In this document: piece by piece, positions 35,353-44,880 of the stretch | Layout: the number at the start of each line of letters is the position of its first letter | Numbering within the stretch: the stretch's first letter is position 1 | Assembly (NCBI GenBank): GCA_012728855.1 | Contig: JAAYEH010000301.1 | Location: 1 to 64,000, forward strand | Length of the DNA stretch: 64,000 nucleotides | Direction: 5' to 3' | Source of the DNA: Rhodopirellula sp. | GTDB lineage: Bacteria; Planctomycetota; Planctomycetia; Pirellulales; Thermoguttaceae | Translations under genes and position numbers: made by a program | The notes under the pieces: model-generated | The model's input: only the letters and a program-made list of their open reading frames with translations | Databases searched by the model: none | What the model was told of the DNA's origin: nothing

Positions 35353-36636
35353 ATGAAAGACGTGCTGACGCTCGTGCTGGGTGGCGGGCAGGGAACGCGA
35401 CTGTATCCGCTGACCAAGTTCCGCTCGAAACCGGCCGTGCCGGTGGGAGGAAAATACCGCCTGATCGACATTCCGTTGTCGAACTGCATCCATAGCGGAC
35501 TGAACCACATCTATGTCCTCACGCAGTTCAACTCGGTCAGCCTCCACCACCATATCCGCAGTACGTACAATTTCGACGTGTTCGGCCGCGGCTTCGTCGA
35601 AATCCTCGCCGCCCAGCAGACCTTTGCCAACGGCAACTGGTATCAGGGCACCGCTGACGCGGTCCGACAAAACCTTCGCTACATCCAGCAACGCGACGTC
35701 AGCGAGGTTCTCATCCTCTCGGGCGATCAACTCTACCGCATGGACTTCCGGGAAATGATCGAGGCTCACCGGCAGTCCGGCGCCGATGTAACCATTGCCG
35801 CCGTGCCGGTACACAGCCGCGACGCCGCCAGCCTGGGAATCATGCGGGTCGATCGGGAGGGACGGGTGGAAGGTTTTCTGGAGAAGCCGCAGACCGAGGA
35901 GGAACTCGCGCTGGTCCGCACCGATCCGGCGTGGATCGACGCCCACGGGATTCCCAGCGGTGGGCGCGACTGCCTCGCCAACATGGGCATCTATTTATTC
36001 AACCGCAAGACATTGGTCGATGTGTTGGAGAAGACCGATTACCGCGACTTCGGCCGTGAGGTCTTTCCCGCCTCGATCCGCAGCCGCCGCGTGCAGATGC
36101 ACTTAACGGACGGATATTGGGAGGATATCGGCACGATCCGCGCGTTTTACGAAGCGAATTTGACCCTCGCGCGCAAGACCCCGCCTTTCCCGTTGCTCGC
36201 CGCCGATGCGCCGGTCTACTCGCGAGCCCGCTTCCTGCCTCCTTCGCGATTGGACGGCGTGACGGTTCGCGGGAGTCTTATCGCCGACGGCTGCACCATC
36301 GGTGAAGGTACGGTCATCGAGAATAGCGTCATCGGTCTGAGGTGCGTCATTGGGTCTGACGTGGTCGTTCGCAATTCGATCCTGATGGGCTATGATTTCT
36401 ACGAGGAGGACAATCGCGGCCCCGGCAGACGGAACGGCTGCCCGGCACTGGGCATCGGCCCGGGGGCTCGCATCCATCAGGCGATCATCGACAAGAACTG
36501 CGCGATTGGGCGCAATGTGCAAATCGTCAATTCGGACCAATTGGACGCGACGGATGAGACGGAGCACGCCATGATTTGCGACGGTATCGTCGTCGTGCCC
36601 AAAGGCGCGACGATACCCGATGGGTGGGCGCTATAA
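35353..36636 (+). CDS. glgC: Glucose-1-phosphate adenylyltransferase (ADP-glucose pyrophosphorylase)
   Basis: The 427-residue enzyme makes ADP-glucose for glycogen synthesis. It opens TLVLGGGQGTRLYPLTKFRS (nucleotide loop) and has SKPAVPVGGKYRLIDIPLSNC, the ADP-glucose-site ILSGDQLYRM, FLEKPQ and DIGT. The C-terminal beta-helix follows (GCTIGEGTVIENSVIGLRC). The length is normal. The ATG at 35353 has an AGGA at 35344-35347; a frame extension upstream lacks homology. The glgC gene is alone here, with the sialidase-like gene converging on it and palindrome B2 between. Confidence 0.96.
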   Translation: MKDVLTLVLGGGQGTRLYPLTKFRSKPAVPVGGKYRLIDIPLSNCIHSGLNHIYVLTQFNSVSLHHHIRSTYNFDVFGRGFVEILAAQQTFANGNWYQGTADAVRQNLRYIQQRDVSEVLILSGDQLYRMDFREMIEAHRQSGADVTIAAVPVHSRDAASLGIMRVDREGRVEGFLEKPQTEEELALVRTDPAWIDAHGIPSGGRDCLANMGIYLFNRKTLVDVLEKTDYRDFGREVFPASIRSRRVQMHLTDGYWEDIGTIRAFYEANLTLARKTPPFPLLAADAPVYSRARFLPPSRLDGVTVRGSLIADGCTIGEGTVIENSVIGLRCVIGSDVVVRNSILMGYDFYEEDNRGPGRRNGCPALGIGPGARIHQAIIDKNCAIGRNVQIVNSDQLDATDETEHAMICDGIVVVPKGATIPDGWAL

Positions 36637-36670
36637 CCATCGGCGAAACAATAACTGTTGCCATCAAGAA

Positions 36671-36760
36671 GGGGTCGGGAGTCTATTTCCGTATCGGCCC
36701 CCAACCGGGTGAGCCTTCCGAGCGGCACTGGGGCCGATACGGAAAAAGACTCCCGACCCC
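36671..36760. repeat. Family B palindrome, copy 2 (90 bp)
   Basis: The arms (36671-36701 and 36730-36760) are 31 bp with one mismatch and share the family B sequence GGGGTCGGGAGTCTATTTCC with the copy at 27806. It is between convergent glgC and the sialidase-like gene. Confidence 0.9.
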
Positions 36761-36826
36761 TTACGCCGCGCTTCCCGCCGATTGCGACAGCCATTTTTTG
36801 CCGATGCTAAGCGATTCTCTTGCGAA

Positions 36827-38629
36827 TCACCGCGACGGCTCGACAACCTCCAGCCAGCCCAGCGACGTCGGCACGTGGAAGTCGGGCTGCACCGTCTTCG
36901 GGTCGATCCAACTCATCCACGCTTCGATCGGCGGCGGTCCGTCGAGTTGCCGGCCGCGGTTGTGAATGCTCTCGCGCTGGACGACCGGCCGGTTGCTGCG
37001 GTCATGGCTGAATTCCGCCCGGTACAGCCCGCAGCGAATCCGTACCCCCGGCTTTAGCCGTGGGAAACCAAGGGCCTCGAAGCCGGAGAGCGGCAGGCTG
37101 CCCTCGACAACATAGCCGCGATCCGAGATCTCGCCGGCCGTTTCCACGCCGGCCATGTTGTAACGGGGATCGAGTTTTCGGTAGTAGGCGCCGCGATAGT
37201 CGAAGGCGCGTCCCTTCGAGTCGACTTCAATGCAGTAGTAGTCGCTCATCTTCTCGTCGCGGCTGAAATAGAGTTCGCCGCGGTCTTCGAAGACGGCGTC
37301 CTCTTCGTCGCGTAGCGTGTCGAGGACGAAGATGTCCGCGTCCTCGATACGGAACGTGAAGTAGAGGTTTTCGTCGTCGCACACCGCGCGAAATTCGGTC
37401 GGCGGGGCGGGGGTATTCTTCCAGGGGAAAATGAAATTCTTTTCGACGGCCGCTTGCGACCAGGCCGCTTCGTCGGTCGCTCCGTCGATGCAGATCTTGG
37501 CATCGGGCAGATAGATCGCCCGATAGGTCTCTTGACTGAGGCGGCGTGGAAGAAAGTCGTCCTCATCGAGCCGGATCCGCAAGGGGCCCTGCATCGTGGT
37601 GACCCAGAGTTGACCGGGAATGCGTTCGTAAACATACGGGTACGAAAGGCGGTGCTGCGGCTCCTTATCGCCGGGTTGCATCGGATCGTAGGCGATAACG
37701 ACCGGTTCGGTCCACGTCGCTCCGTCGTCTTCGGAAAAAGCCATCGAAAGCTGCTCGCGGCGGCCGGTTCGCTTCTGCGGGTCGATGAAGCGATTCCAGA
37801 ACAGCGCCAGCCGGCCGCTGTGCAATCGCAGCAATTGCCCGGGCGAACCGCTCGCCTCGATCTTCGATGGCCGGATGTCGGTCCAGGTGAGTCCACCGTC
37901 GCTCGAGAAGGCTTCGGTGAAGCAGCCCCGGTAGGTACGGATGAGCATCCACAACCGCCCGTCCCCGAGCTGCGCCAAAGTCGGCTCGATGCCGCCTCCG
38001 TGGTCTCCATATCCGCCGTACTCGCCCAGGTCGATGACCGTGCTCTTTTTCCAACTCTTGCCCTCGTCGTCGGAAACATAGCTGAAGGAGACGTGGCGGC
38101 CGGGATCACTCACGGCGACCTGCGAGCCGAGCACAACGCGTCCGCTTCGCAACTGAATTATCGTTCGCAACGCCCCACAGTAACCTTCTTGGATCTTCAG
38201 AGGTTCTTCCCAGGTCTTGCCGTCATCCACGCTCCGCGTCACGTAGACCGGCAGCCGGCAGTCGGCAAGGGGCCCGCCCTTGGACTGATCCCATCGGAAA
38301 ACCTGTTCCGGAGTATTCAGAAAGGCAAGGATCAATACCCCATCGCGCGTGCGGAGCAATGCCCGTTCGCCACGACAGCTATGTTTTTCGGTGTCCTGGA
38401 ACAGCGGACGTGGCGACCATGTTTCACCGCCGTCTTCGCTGACCATCACGCGTTGGTCGTCAACGGCTAGAATGTTCCCGTCGCCCAAGGTGACCAGCGG
38501 TCCGAGAAGCGACGTGGCCAGCGGCTGACATCTGGGGTCGATCAACAGTTTCTTGCCGGCGAAATCCGCCTCTTGCCATTGGGGGTTTCCGGCAGCGCCA
38601 ATGAATGCAAAAAGCAAGGTCAAGAGCAT
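36827..38629 (-). CDS. Secreted sialidase-like (BNR) protein with CBM9-like C-terminal domain
   Basis: The 600-residue protein has a short signal peptide (MLLTLLFAFIGAAG) and then BNR/Asp-box repeats: VSEDGGETWSPRP, RSVDDGKTWEEP, SDDEGKSWKK, SSDGGLTWTD and SEDDGATWTE. These mark a six-bladed sialidase-type propeller (about residues 20-370). The last 200 residues contain IDGATDEAAWSQAAVE and YYCIEVDSKGRAFD, a CBM9-like domain. It is probably an exported glycosidase or glycan-binding protein; the catalytic Arg/Tyr/Glu set cannot be confirmed. The start is supported by GGAGG six bases upstream. It is divergent from the giant hydrolase gene. Confidence 0.85.
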   Translation of the reverse strand: MLLTLLFAFIGAAGNPQWQEADFAGKKLLIDPRCQPLATSLLGPLVTLGDGNILAVDDQRVMVSEDGGETWSPRPLFQDTEKHSCRGERALLRTRDGVLILAFLNTPEQVFRWDQSKGGPLADCRLPVYVTRSVDDGKTWEEPLKIQEGYCGALRTIIQLRSGRVVLGSQVAVSDPGRHVSFSYVSDDEGKSWKKSTVIDLGEYGGYGDHGGGIEPTLAQLGDGRLWMLIRTYRGCFTEAFSSDGGLTWTDIRPSKIEASGSPGQLLRLHSGRLALFWNRFIDPQKRTGRREQLSMAFSEDDGATWTEPVVIAYDPMQPGDKEPQHRLSYPYVYERIPGQLWVTTMQGPLRIRLDEDDFLPRRLSQETYRAIYLPDAKICIDGATDEAAWSQAAVEKNFIFPWKNTPAPPTEFRAVCDDENLYFTFRIEDADIFVLDTLRDEEDAVFEDRGELYFSRDEKMSDYYCIEVDSKGRAFDYRGAYYRKLDPRYNMAGVETAGEISDRGYVVEGSLPLSGFEALGFPRLKPGVRIRCGLYRAEFSHDRSNRPVVQRESIHNRGRQLDGPPPIEAWMSWIDPKTVQPDFHVPTSLGWLEVVEPSR

Positions 38630-38864
38630 GGTGGTTCCTCCAGGTGGATGGTCGACGGATGCGATTTTACCACGATCCTCGACGAGAACCAACAACTTAG
38701 CCAAGCGATCTGCAATTCAGACGCAAGCCGGCGGGTCTTCGACGGACGACGCGTCAGCGCCGTGGTCGGTCGCGTCCCCCTCTTCCCACACGCCCCTGGA
38801 TTGTTCATAGTAGGTCTTCGGCAACGCCCGCAAACCTCTTGCCATGAACTTGAAGGAGTAGCCA

Positions 38865-41800
38865 ATGACGATGCGACCTTCTCCCGCACATCTTGTCCTT
38901 CCCCTCGCCCGTCTGCGCGGGTTTGTTACCTTGGCGGCGGTCGTTCTCTCGTGCAGCTTAAATGGGCACATCATTGCCGAGGAGCCGGTCGGACAGAGGC
39001 CCTATGAAATGGTCTGGGCGGGTCGCGAGGTGGATGATCATCCGGCATGGATCGATTTTGAGAACCTGGAAGGCTGGCATGTCGAGTGTACCGACTCCGA
39101 AGCTTCCTTCACGCAAAGCCGCGAGCAGCAACTGTGGGGTCGCTATGTCGGCAAAGTCGACTATCGCGGCACGGGGAGCCGGCCGTCGCTCATCGTTCGG
39201 CCCCCGCAAGGCATTTCCTTTTCACAGCCCTTCGACTGCCTGAATTTCTGGGTCTACGGCAACAACTGGGCCTGGGTTTCGGATAAGACCACGCCGCAAG
39301 TCGACATCACCATTCTAATGCGCACCGCAGCCGACCAAACTGTCCGCTTACCGATGGGCCGCGTCCGCTGGAAAGAGTGGTGGGTGATGCATGCCAAGCT
39401 GAAGCCGGAACAGGCGGGCCTGTTGAAGAACGGCGCCATTCTGGAGGGAATCGAGATCAGCGGGGGACGCAATCCGGAGAATCGCACGCTGTACTTCGAC
39501 AATCTTTCGGCATATCAGGAACAACTCCCGCCGCTCGTGTTTGATCCGCGGCCGAAGCGGAATCTTACGCCCTTTCCCGGTCAAACTGCGGGGACGAATA
39601 CCGGCCCCGACACACTGCCGTTTCCAACCCGCGAACAGACCATTTTGCCGGACAACCTCACCTCGAACTTCGAGGTGAAGCTGGAACAAGAGGACGACGC
39701 ATTCGCCTTTCACTATCGTGGCGACGACGGCCATCTCATGTATCGCTACCGGCCGGCAACCGGTACGCTGGCGGACATCACCGCCCTGTGGCACGACCGT
39801 GGAAAACCGTTCCAGCCTATGGTGGATGGCGGGCTCTTTTTTGCCATCGACGGCGGCGAAAAGGTTGTTCCGGCCGAGAGGGGGGAACTCGTCTCCTGCC
39901 GTCGGCAAGACGATGTGGTTGAGTCGGTCTGGCGGTATATCGTCGGCAAGAGCGCCGTCGACGCGAAATACACCTTCCGTCTCTGGCAGAAATCGCTGGT
40001 GGTCGACGTCGAGTGCCGCGGCGGATCTGTCGGCGAGTTCCGCGTCGGCCGCGCCGTGGGCGTGGAAAGTCCCCGCCTGGTAACGCTTCCCTATCTTGCC
40101 TGCGAGTCGCAGCGGCCCGCCGCCTTGGTAGTCGGACCGGTCGATCAGCCGCTATTTGTCTTCTCCATCGTTGACCACTTCCGGTCCAACGCCTCGTCGC
40201 TCTGGGCGGCAAACCAGGTTGCCGACGAGGGTGTCGTTTATAACGGCGGAAGCCGCTATACGCCGAAAACCGACGGACGCCGCAACGACTGCTTCGAGCG
40301 GCTTTTTCTCACGGTCTCGCCGCAATTCGAGGAAGTCCTCCCCAACGTGGCCAATCCGAAGTCGCCCTGGATGCATGTGGCGGGCGAGCGGGTGTGGATC
40401 GCCTACGGGGCGTCGGATCGCCAGCAGAACTACGCTTTCTGGAAAAACGTCGCACGCTACGGAATGACGAACATCGCCTACACCGATCACGAGACCGGCT
40501 GGCGCGACGGCGGTGAGAGCTTTACCATGCGAACCCGCGCCGCGCCCGGCAAGGGGGGCGACGAGGGGCAGGCCGACTACGCTCGCAAGATCCGCGCACT
40601 TGGCTTCCGTTACGGCATCTACAACAACTACACCGATTTCGCCCCGGTGAACGAGCACTGGGACGAAGACTACGTCACCCGCAACCCCGACGGCGACTGG
40701 AAGACCGCCTGGGCCCGCTGCTACAACCCGAAACCGTCGCGGGCGGTCGAGTTGGAAGCCAAACTGGCCCCGATCATCCAGGAGAAGTTCCACCTCGACA
40801 CGGCCTATTGCGACGTCCACACCGCCGTTCAGCCGTGGCGCTACTGCGATTTCGACGCCCGCGTGCCCGGGGCCGGCACCTTCGCGGCCACGCTCTACGC
40901 CTACGGGGAGATCATGCTCCACCAGAAGAAGACCTGGAATGGACCTGTCTACAGCGAGGGGAACAACCACTGGTATTATTGCGGCCTCACCGACGGCAAC
41001 TACGGGCAGGATCAGGCAGCCGGACTTGCCGAAAACCCCTGGCTGGTCGATTTCGATCTCCGCAAGCTCCACCCCCTTTGCTGTAATTTCGGGATGGGCA
41101 ATCCCGGCATGTTCTACGGCCGCAATGAGAGTTTGGGGAGCACGCCGGAGGAGCGGGAGGGCCGGGTCGATCGTTTCCTGGCAGCCACGCTGGCATTCGG
41201 CCACACCGGCTTCCTGCTGCTGGAGGGCGGCATCACCAATACCGTTCGCAGCTATTTCAACCTTCAACAGATCCACAAGCATTACGCCGAGCAGACAGCG
41301 GTCGACATCCGCTATGCCGACGAGCACGGCAATCTGCTCGACACCAGCGCGGCGGTCGCCTCCGGCGCGTTCCGGCGCTCGCAGGTCCGAACGCGCTATT
41401 CCAATGGGCTGACGGTGACGGTGAATGGCCACCCGACCGAAGCTTGGAAGACCATCTCGGTTGAGTTGCCGCCCAACGGTTGGCACGTCGAAGGCACGCC
41501 GGAATTGAAGCTGACAGCCTTCAGCGCGACGATCGACGGCCACCGTGCCGATTACGTTGATTCGCCGGCGTACGTGTATGCGGACGGCCGTGGTCGATTC
41601 ACCCGCTTCGACAAGGCGGCCTGCGACGGCCAGGTCATCGCCCACAAACGCAAAGACGGCGATTGGGAAGTGATACCCGTTGCCGGTTGCTCCGAATTCG
41701 GCCTCTCGCTCGATGGCCGTGCGGCGACCGCCGTGGCACTGGACGTCGACGGGGAGGAACTGGGACCGGCGCAAACCCGCTTTAGCCGCGGCCTGGTCTA

Positions 41801-43250
41801 TGTGCCGCCGGTGGAGAAGGCGTTCAGTTATATTCTCACGCCTGTTGCCGCCCCGACGGTTTCGCTCGAGTGCGGCCGCCGGAGCGTGGTGCCGGGCGAA
41901 TTGGTAATTGTCGCCGGCGCATCGCAACATCAATTCCGGGTTGCCGCCGATGCACGGCCCGGTTCGCGGCTGTGGCAGCAATTCGACGACGCCTGGATCG
42001 ACTTCACCGTGGTTCCGCTGGTCGATGCCGAACTGAAACTCGCCCAAGAATATCAATTGCACCTGACGCCGCATCTTCCCTCGCCTGCCGCGGCGACGAT
42101 TGCCTTTGCCGGCGAGCAGCGGCAAGTTTCGCTGCAACCGGAAGCGTCGATGGAGTTGACTTTTCCGTGTCACCGACCGCAGACGGAGGAAGTCCGGGAA
42201 CTGCCGTTAACCGTCCGTGCCGGAGAATCGGCCTTCCAGCGATCCTGGTGGTTGAAGGCGGAAAACGCCGTCGCCAAGATCGCCGATTTGAGCGATGAGA
42301 TTGCCGGCGGTCAGTGCATTCGGGGCGGCGGAGAAATCCCCTTCGACGACGCCAGCGGGGCGTATGCGAGTTGGAGTGAGCGGAGCTGCGGCAACGTGAT
42401 CAAGCCGGCACTCTTCATGCATCCACCCTACAAGACGGGCGTTGGTTACTCCTACGCTGCTCTCCTGCCTGTCGATCTGCCGGCCGAGCCGCCGGCGTCT
42501 TTCCGCTGCGAGGTGGGCAAAGCCGACGGCAGCGACCCGGGAGATGGGATCCTCTTTCGTATCGCCGTAGTGGAACCGGACGGCAAGGAAGTAGTCGTGG
42601 CGGAGCAGTCATGGATCGAGCACGCCTGGACTCCGCTCGAAGCCGATCTCTCTCCCTGGGCCGGTCGCCGCGTGCAAATCAAAGTGATCAGCGACGTTGG
42701 GCCCGCCGACAACTCCTCGGGCGACTGGTGTTGCTGGTCGGGAATGCGGATTGAGAGCCTTCGGCCGGTGCTCGTCCTTTCCCTGCACGATTCGCCGGTG
42801 TCGCTGCGTTACGAACCGGGACCGCACCCGGTCGAGGGGCTCACACGCGAGGATCTCCGCAAGGCAAAGTCGGCGATGCTGCATTTCCAGGCCATCGGAT
42901 TGCAGTCGGGCGGCCAATACATTTCCTACGGCACTCTCAATGATGTTTCGCTCGGCGAGATCCCGGCGGCTGGTGGAAGCGAGAAGGAGGGGATCTGGGG
43001 CGATGCCACGATCCCGCTCAGCCCGGAAGCAATCGCCAAGCTCGACCTTCACAACCGCTTCCTGCTCCGCAATCCCGGGGAGGACTGCTTCAAAATCCGT
43101 CGGCTATGGATCGAATTGGAACTGAACAACGACCGGCGCTGCTCGTCGCGCACATCGACGACTGCCTACACGCAACCGCCAGAATGGCTCTACGGCGAAG
43201 GGGAAGGCGTGAGGTTCGGGGAGGATATTGCCGTCGAGATACGGTTTTAG
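38865..43250 (+). CDS. Very large secreted putative glycoside hydrolase (GH101/DUF5696-like)
   Basis: The 1461-residue protein has an export signal (residues 1 to about 38) and an N-terminal jelly-roll-like region (ENLEGWHVECTDSEAS). A TIM-barrel-like core (about residues 480-860) holds acidic candidates in LDTAYCDVHTAV (Asp about 645) and VYSEGNNHWYY (Glu about 698), plus LLLEGGITNT. C-terminal beta-sandwich domains follow. The layout and the aromatic or acidic spacing resemble endo-alpha-N-acetylgalactosaminidase (GH101) and DUF5696 proteins, but no family can be fixed by eye. The ATG has GAAGGAG six bases upstream. With the neighbouring BNR protein it may form a mucin- or glycan-degrading pair; this is inference. 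Confidence 0.65.
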   Translation: MTMRPSPAHLVLPLARLRGFVTLAAVVLSCSLNGHIIAEEPVGQRPYEMVWAGREVDDHPAWIDFENLEGWHVECTDSEASFTQSREQQLWGRYVGKVDYRGTGSRPSLIVRPPQGISFSQPFDCLNFWVYGNNWAWVSDKTTPQVDITILMRTAADQTVRLPMGRVRWKEWWVMHAKLKPEQAGLLKNGAILEGIEISGGRNPENRTLYFDNLSAYQEQLPPLVFDPRPKRNLTPFPGQTAGTNTGPDTLPFPTREQTILPDNLTSNFEVKLEQEDDAFAFHYRGDDGHLMYRYRPATGTLADITALWHDRGKPFQPMVDGGLFFAIDGGEKVVPAERGELVSCRRQDDVVESVWRYIVGKSAVDAKYTFRLWQKSLVVDVECRGGSVGEFRVGRAVGVESPRLVTLPYLACESQRPAALVVGPVDQPLFVFSIVDHFRSNASSLWAANQVADEGVVYNGGSRYTPKTDGRRNDCFERLFLTVSPQFEEVLPNVANPKSPWMHVAGERVWIAYGASDRQQNYAFWKNVARYGMTNIAYTDHETGWRDGGESFTMRTRAAPGKGGDEGQADYARKIRALGFRYGIYNNYTDFAPVNEHWDEDYVTRNPDGDWKTAWARCYNPKPSRAVELEAKLAPIIQEKFHLDTAYCDVHTAVQPWRYCDFDARVPGAGTFAATLYAYGEIMLHQKKTWNGPVYSEGNNHWYYCGLTDGNYGQDQAAGLAENPWLVDFDLRKLHPLCCNFGMGNPGMFYGRNESLGSTPEEREGRVDRFLAATLAFGHTGFLLLEGGITNTVRSYFNLQQIHKHYAEQTAVDIRYADEHGNLLDTSAAVASGAFRRSQVRTRYSNGLTVTVNGHPTEAWKTISVELPPNGWHVEGTPELKLTAFSATIDGHRADYVDSPAYVYADGRGRFTRFDKAACDGQVIAHKRKDGDWEVIPVAGCSEFGLSLDGRAATAVALDVDGEELGPAQTRFSRGLVYVPPVEKAFSYILTPVAAPTVSLECGRRSVVPGELVIVAGASQHQFRVAADARPGSRLWQQFDDAWIDFTVVPLVDAELKLAQEYQLHLTPHLPSPAAATIAFAGEQRQVSLQPEASMELTFPCHRPQTEEVRELPLTVRAGESAFQRSWWLKAENAVAKIADLSDEIAGGQCIRGGGEIPFDDASGAYASWSERSCGNVIKPALFMHPPYKTGVGYSYAALLPVDLPAEPPASFRCEVGKADGSDPGDGILFRIAVVEPDGKEVVVAEQSWIEHAWTPLEADLSPWAGRRVQIKVISDVGPADNSSGDWCCWSGMRIESLRPVLVLSLHDSPVSLRYEPGPHPVEGLTREDLRKAKSAMLHFQAIGLQSGGQYISYGTLNDVSLGEIPAAGGSEKEGIWGDATIPLSPEAIAKLDLHNRFLLRNPGEDCFKIRRLWIELELNNDRRCSSRTSTTAYTQPPEWLYGEGEGVRFGEDIAVEIRF

Positions 43251-43263
43251 AGTGGGCTGCGTA

Positions 43264-43394
43264 GTAGATCCCGCTTGCCGAGCGGGATCTCGCGCCGCGA
43301 GCAATCCCGCCACAGAGAACCTATCACCAACGCAATCCATCGCGGGCCAAGCGGGATCTCTGCGGCAAGATCCCGCTCGGCAAGCGGGATCTAC
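43264..43394. repeat. Family C paired palindrome, copy 3 (131 bp)
   Basis: The outer arms GTAGATCCCGCTTGCCGAGC and the far end are perfect complements over 27 bp (43264-43290 and 43368-43394), each also a hairpin. A partial third unit (CAAGCGGGATCTC) lies inside. It is between convergent genes. Confidence 0.9.
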
Positions 43395-43403
43395 AAGCCG
43401 AAC

Positions 43404-43841
43404 CTACTCATCCGCCAACCGGTTCTGGACAAACTCGCCGAACACGTCTCCCGGTATCGCCACGCCGGTCCGTCCGTTGGCGGTGATGGCGACTCGATAT
43501 CGCTCCGGTGAGAGGGATTGCACCAGGCTCCGCAATTCGGCGGTGACGAAAGGGGGATAGAGATACCGTCGCCGCTCGCCCGGTTCCAGCGGCCCGTTGG
43601 AACAGCCTCTTGCCACGACGAACGCGACGCTCCGCCCCGACTGCTCAATGTGAACCGCCTTCATGCCGGGCCGAGCGAATTCGAGGGAGACATCCTGCGG
43701 TTTCTCGTATTCGTAGACGAATTCGAGTTTGACATCGAAAGCGGCGGCGTTGCCGCCGTTGAAAACATCCACCCGCACGCTCTGCTTATCCGTCCGGCTA
43801 TCTCGGTAGATCCCGTATTGTACCCGTATGCCCAGGTTCAT
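43404..43841 (-). CDS. Hypothetical protein of unknown function
   Basis: The 145-residue protein opens MNLGIRVQYGIYRD and is rich in beta-strands. The pattern RVDVFNGGNAAAFDVKLEFVYEY resembles a small immunoglobulin-like fold, and ERRRYLYPPFVTAEL and GVAIPGDVFGEFVQNR follow. I do not recognise the family. No signal peptide or membrane segment is seen. The start at 43841 is 14 bases after the stop of the upstream gene; a GTG at 43880 would overlap it by 25 bases. The two genes likely form an operon. Confidence 0.5.
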   Translation of the reverse strand: MNLGIRVQYGIYRDSRTDKQSVRVDVFNGGNAAAFDVKLEFVYEYEKPQDVSLEFARPGMKAVHIEQSGRSVAFVVARGCSNGPLEPGERRRYLYPPFVTAELRSLVQSLSPERYRVAITANGRTGVAIPGDVFGEFVQNRLADE

Positions 43842-43855
43842 AGACGGTCCCGCTT

Positions 43856-44245
43856 TCAGTAACGGTCGCCCGGCTCGCACGGATGCACGGTCCGTTGGAT
43901 CCCAGCCTGCCGAGCCATCAAGGCGTCGATTCCCGATTCAATCACGCGGGCAGCCATCGCCAGCGTCGGATAACCGACGTCGCTCAACGGCAGCCAAGCG
44001 GCATCCTCGCAGGATTGGCTTTGATCGAAAACCCCAAACCGCTGGAAATGGTAGGTCGAGGTCTTCGTGTTCCGGTTTTTCAGCTTGATGATCCGGTCGT
44101 GTGTGTTGATGTCGTACACGACCGCTTGCACCTTCTTCGGATGGTCTGCGAATCGCGTGTTCGGGTTGACGATTTCCCGCAATCGAAAGCCCAGCCGCTC
44201 CTCTTCGGGTGTCAATGGATCAGAGTAGGATTTCCAGTCGAGCAC
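43856..44245 (-). CDS. Hypothetical protein of unknown function
   Basis: The 129-residue protein begins with a GTG and GGGAG about eight bases upstream. It has a mixed alpha/beta composition (PEEERLGFRLREIVNPNTRF, VQAVVYDINTHDRIIKLKN), no transmembrane segment and no export signal. I cannot assign a family. It lies directly upstream of the other orphan gene, so they may act together. Confidence 0.5.
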   Translation of the reverse strand: MLDWKSYSDPLTPEEERLGFRLREIVNPNTRFADHPKKVQAVVYDINTHDRIIKLKNRNTKTSTYHFQRFGVFDQSQSCEDAAWLPLSDVGYPTLAMAARVIESGIDALMARQAGIQRTVHPCEPGDRY

Positions 44246-44880
44246 GGTATTTCTCCCGTCGTTTGAGCGGCCGTGAAGGGGGCAGTCCGTGTCACTTTGG
44301 TCGGGCCCACCATCACATCACAGGCTGGTTCTCGGACAAATCCCGCGTGGCTCGCCGCTGCCGATCATTCTACCTTCTATGTGGAACGGTTGCACAGCCC
44401 ATACGCCGAACCGCCGAATGAGGTATCGTCAGCGATCGTGCGATCCCTGGTTCTCAACTGCCCTTCAAACACAAGGCTGGCCGGCAGATAGAAAGCCCAC
44501 AATGATTCGGTGTCCGTCAGGCTTTCCAGCCGGACTGAAATGCAAAGTCCGTCCGGAAGGTCGCGTGTCCCGGAGTCGGGCTGGCAAACCTGACGCACTT
44601 GCTCGTTGGGGTAATCGTAGGTTGGTTGTCGCTTCTTTCTGGAACATGCATATTTATTGTGGTATGATATCCATCTATCGATGTATAAGTACTTCTGTTG
44701 GGTTTATTCACATGCATCTTATTGGTGAATCACGTCAAGGATTTGAAACCATTGACCGCTAGCACCCGTGCGACCATCACGAACGTCACCCGGGTTGGGT
44801 GTTCAACTTCTGCAAACCGAGCTAAGCTAATAGGGACGTGTCGAGCGGGAGCCCCAGCCCTATTCAGAAAAGGAACCAGA
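44246..44880. other. Long intergenic region upstream of the HU-like gene
   Basis: These 635 bases have no supported gene. They contain a family D palindrome (44510-44598) and an A+T-rich stretch (44640-44720) that contrasts with the GC-rich surroundings and probably holds promoters for the HU-like gene. Confidence 0.5.
44510..44598. repeat. Family D palindrome, copy 2 (degenerate)
   Basis: GTCCGTCAGGCTTTCCAGCC at the left pairs loosely with GGGCTGGCAAACCTGACGCA at the right. An inner TGCAAAGTCCGTCCGG links it to copy 1 at 35196. Confidence 0.55.

Noticed and set aside
15605-43394. CRISPR array
   Set aside because: The repeats are palindromic pairs dispersed over the window with unequal distances; no regular spacers and no cas genes are seen.
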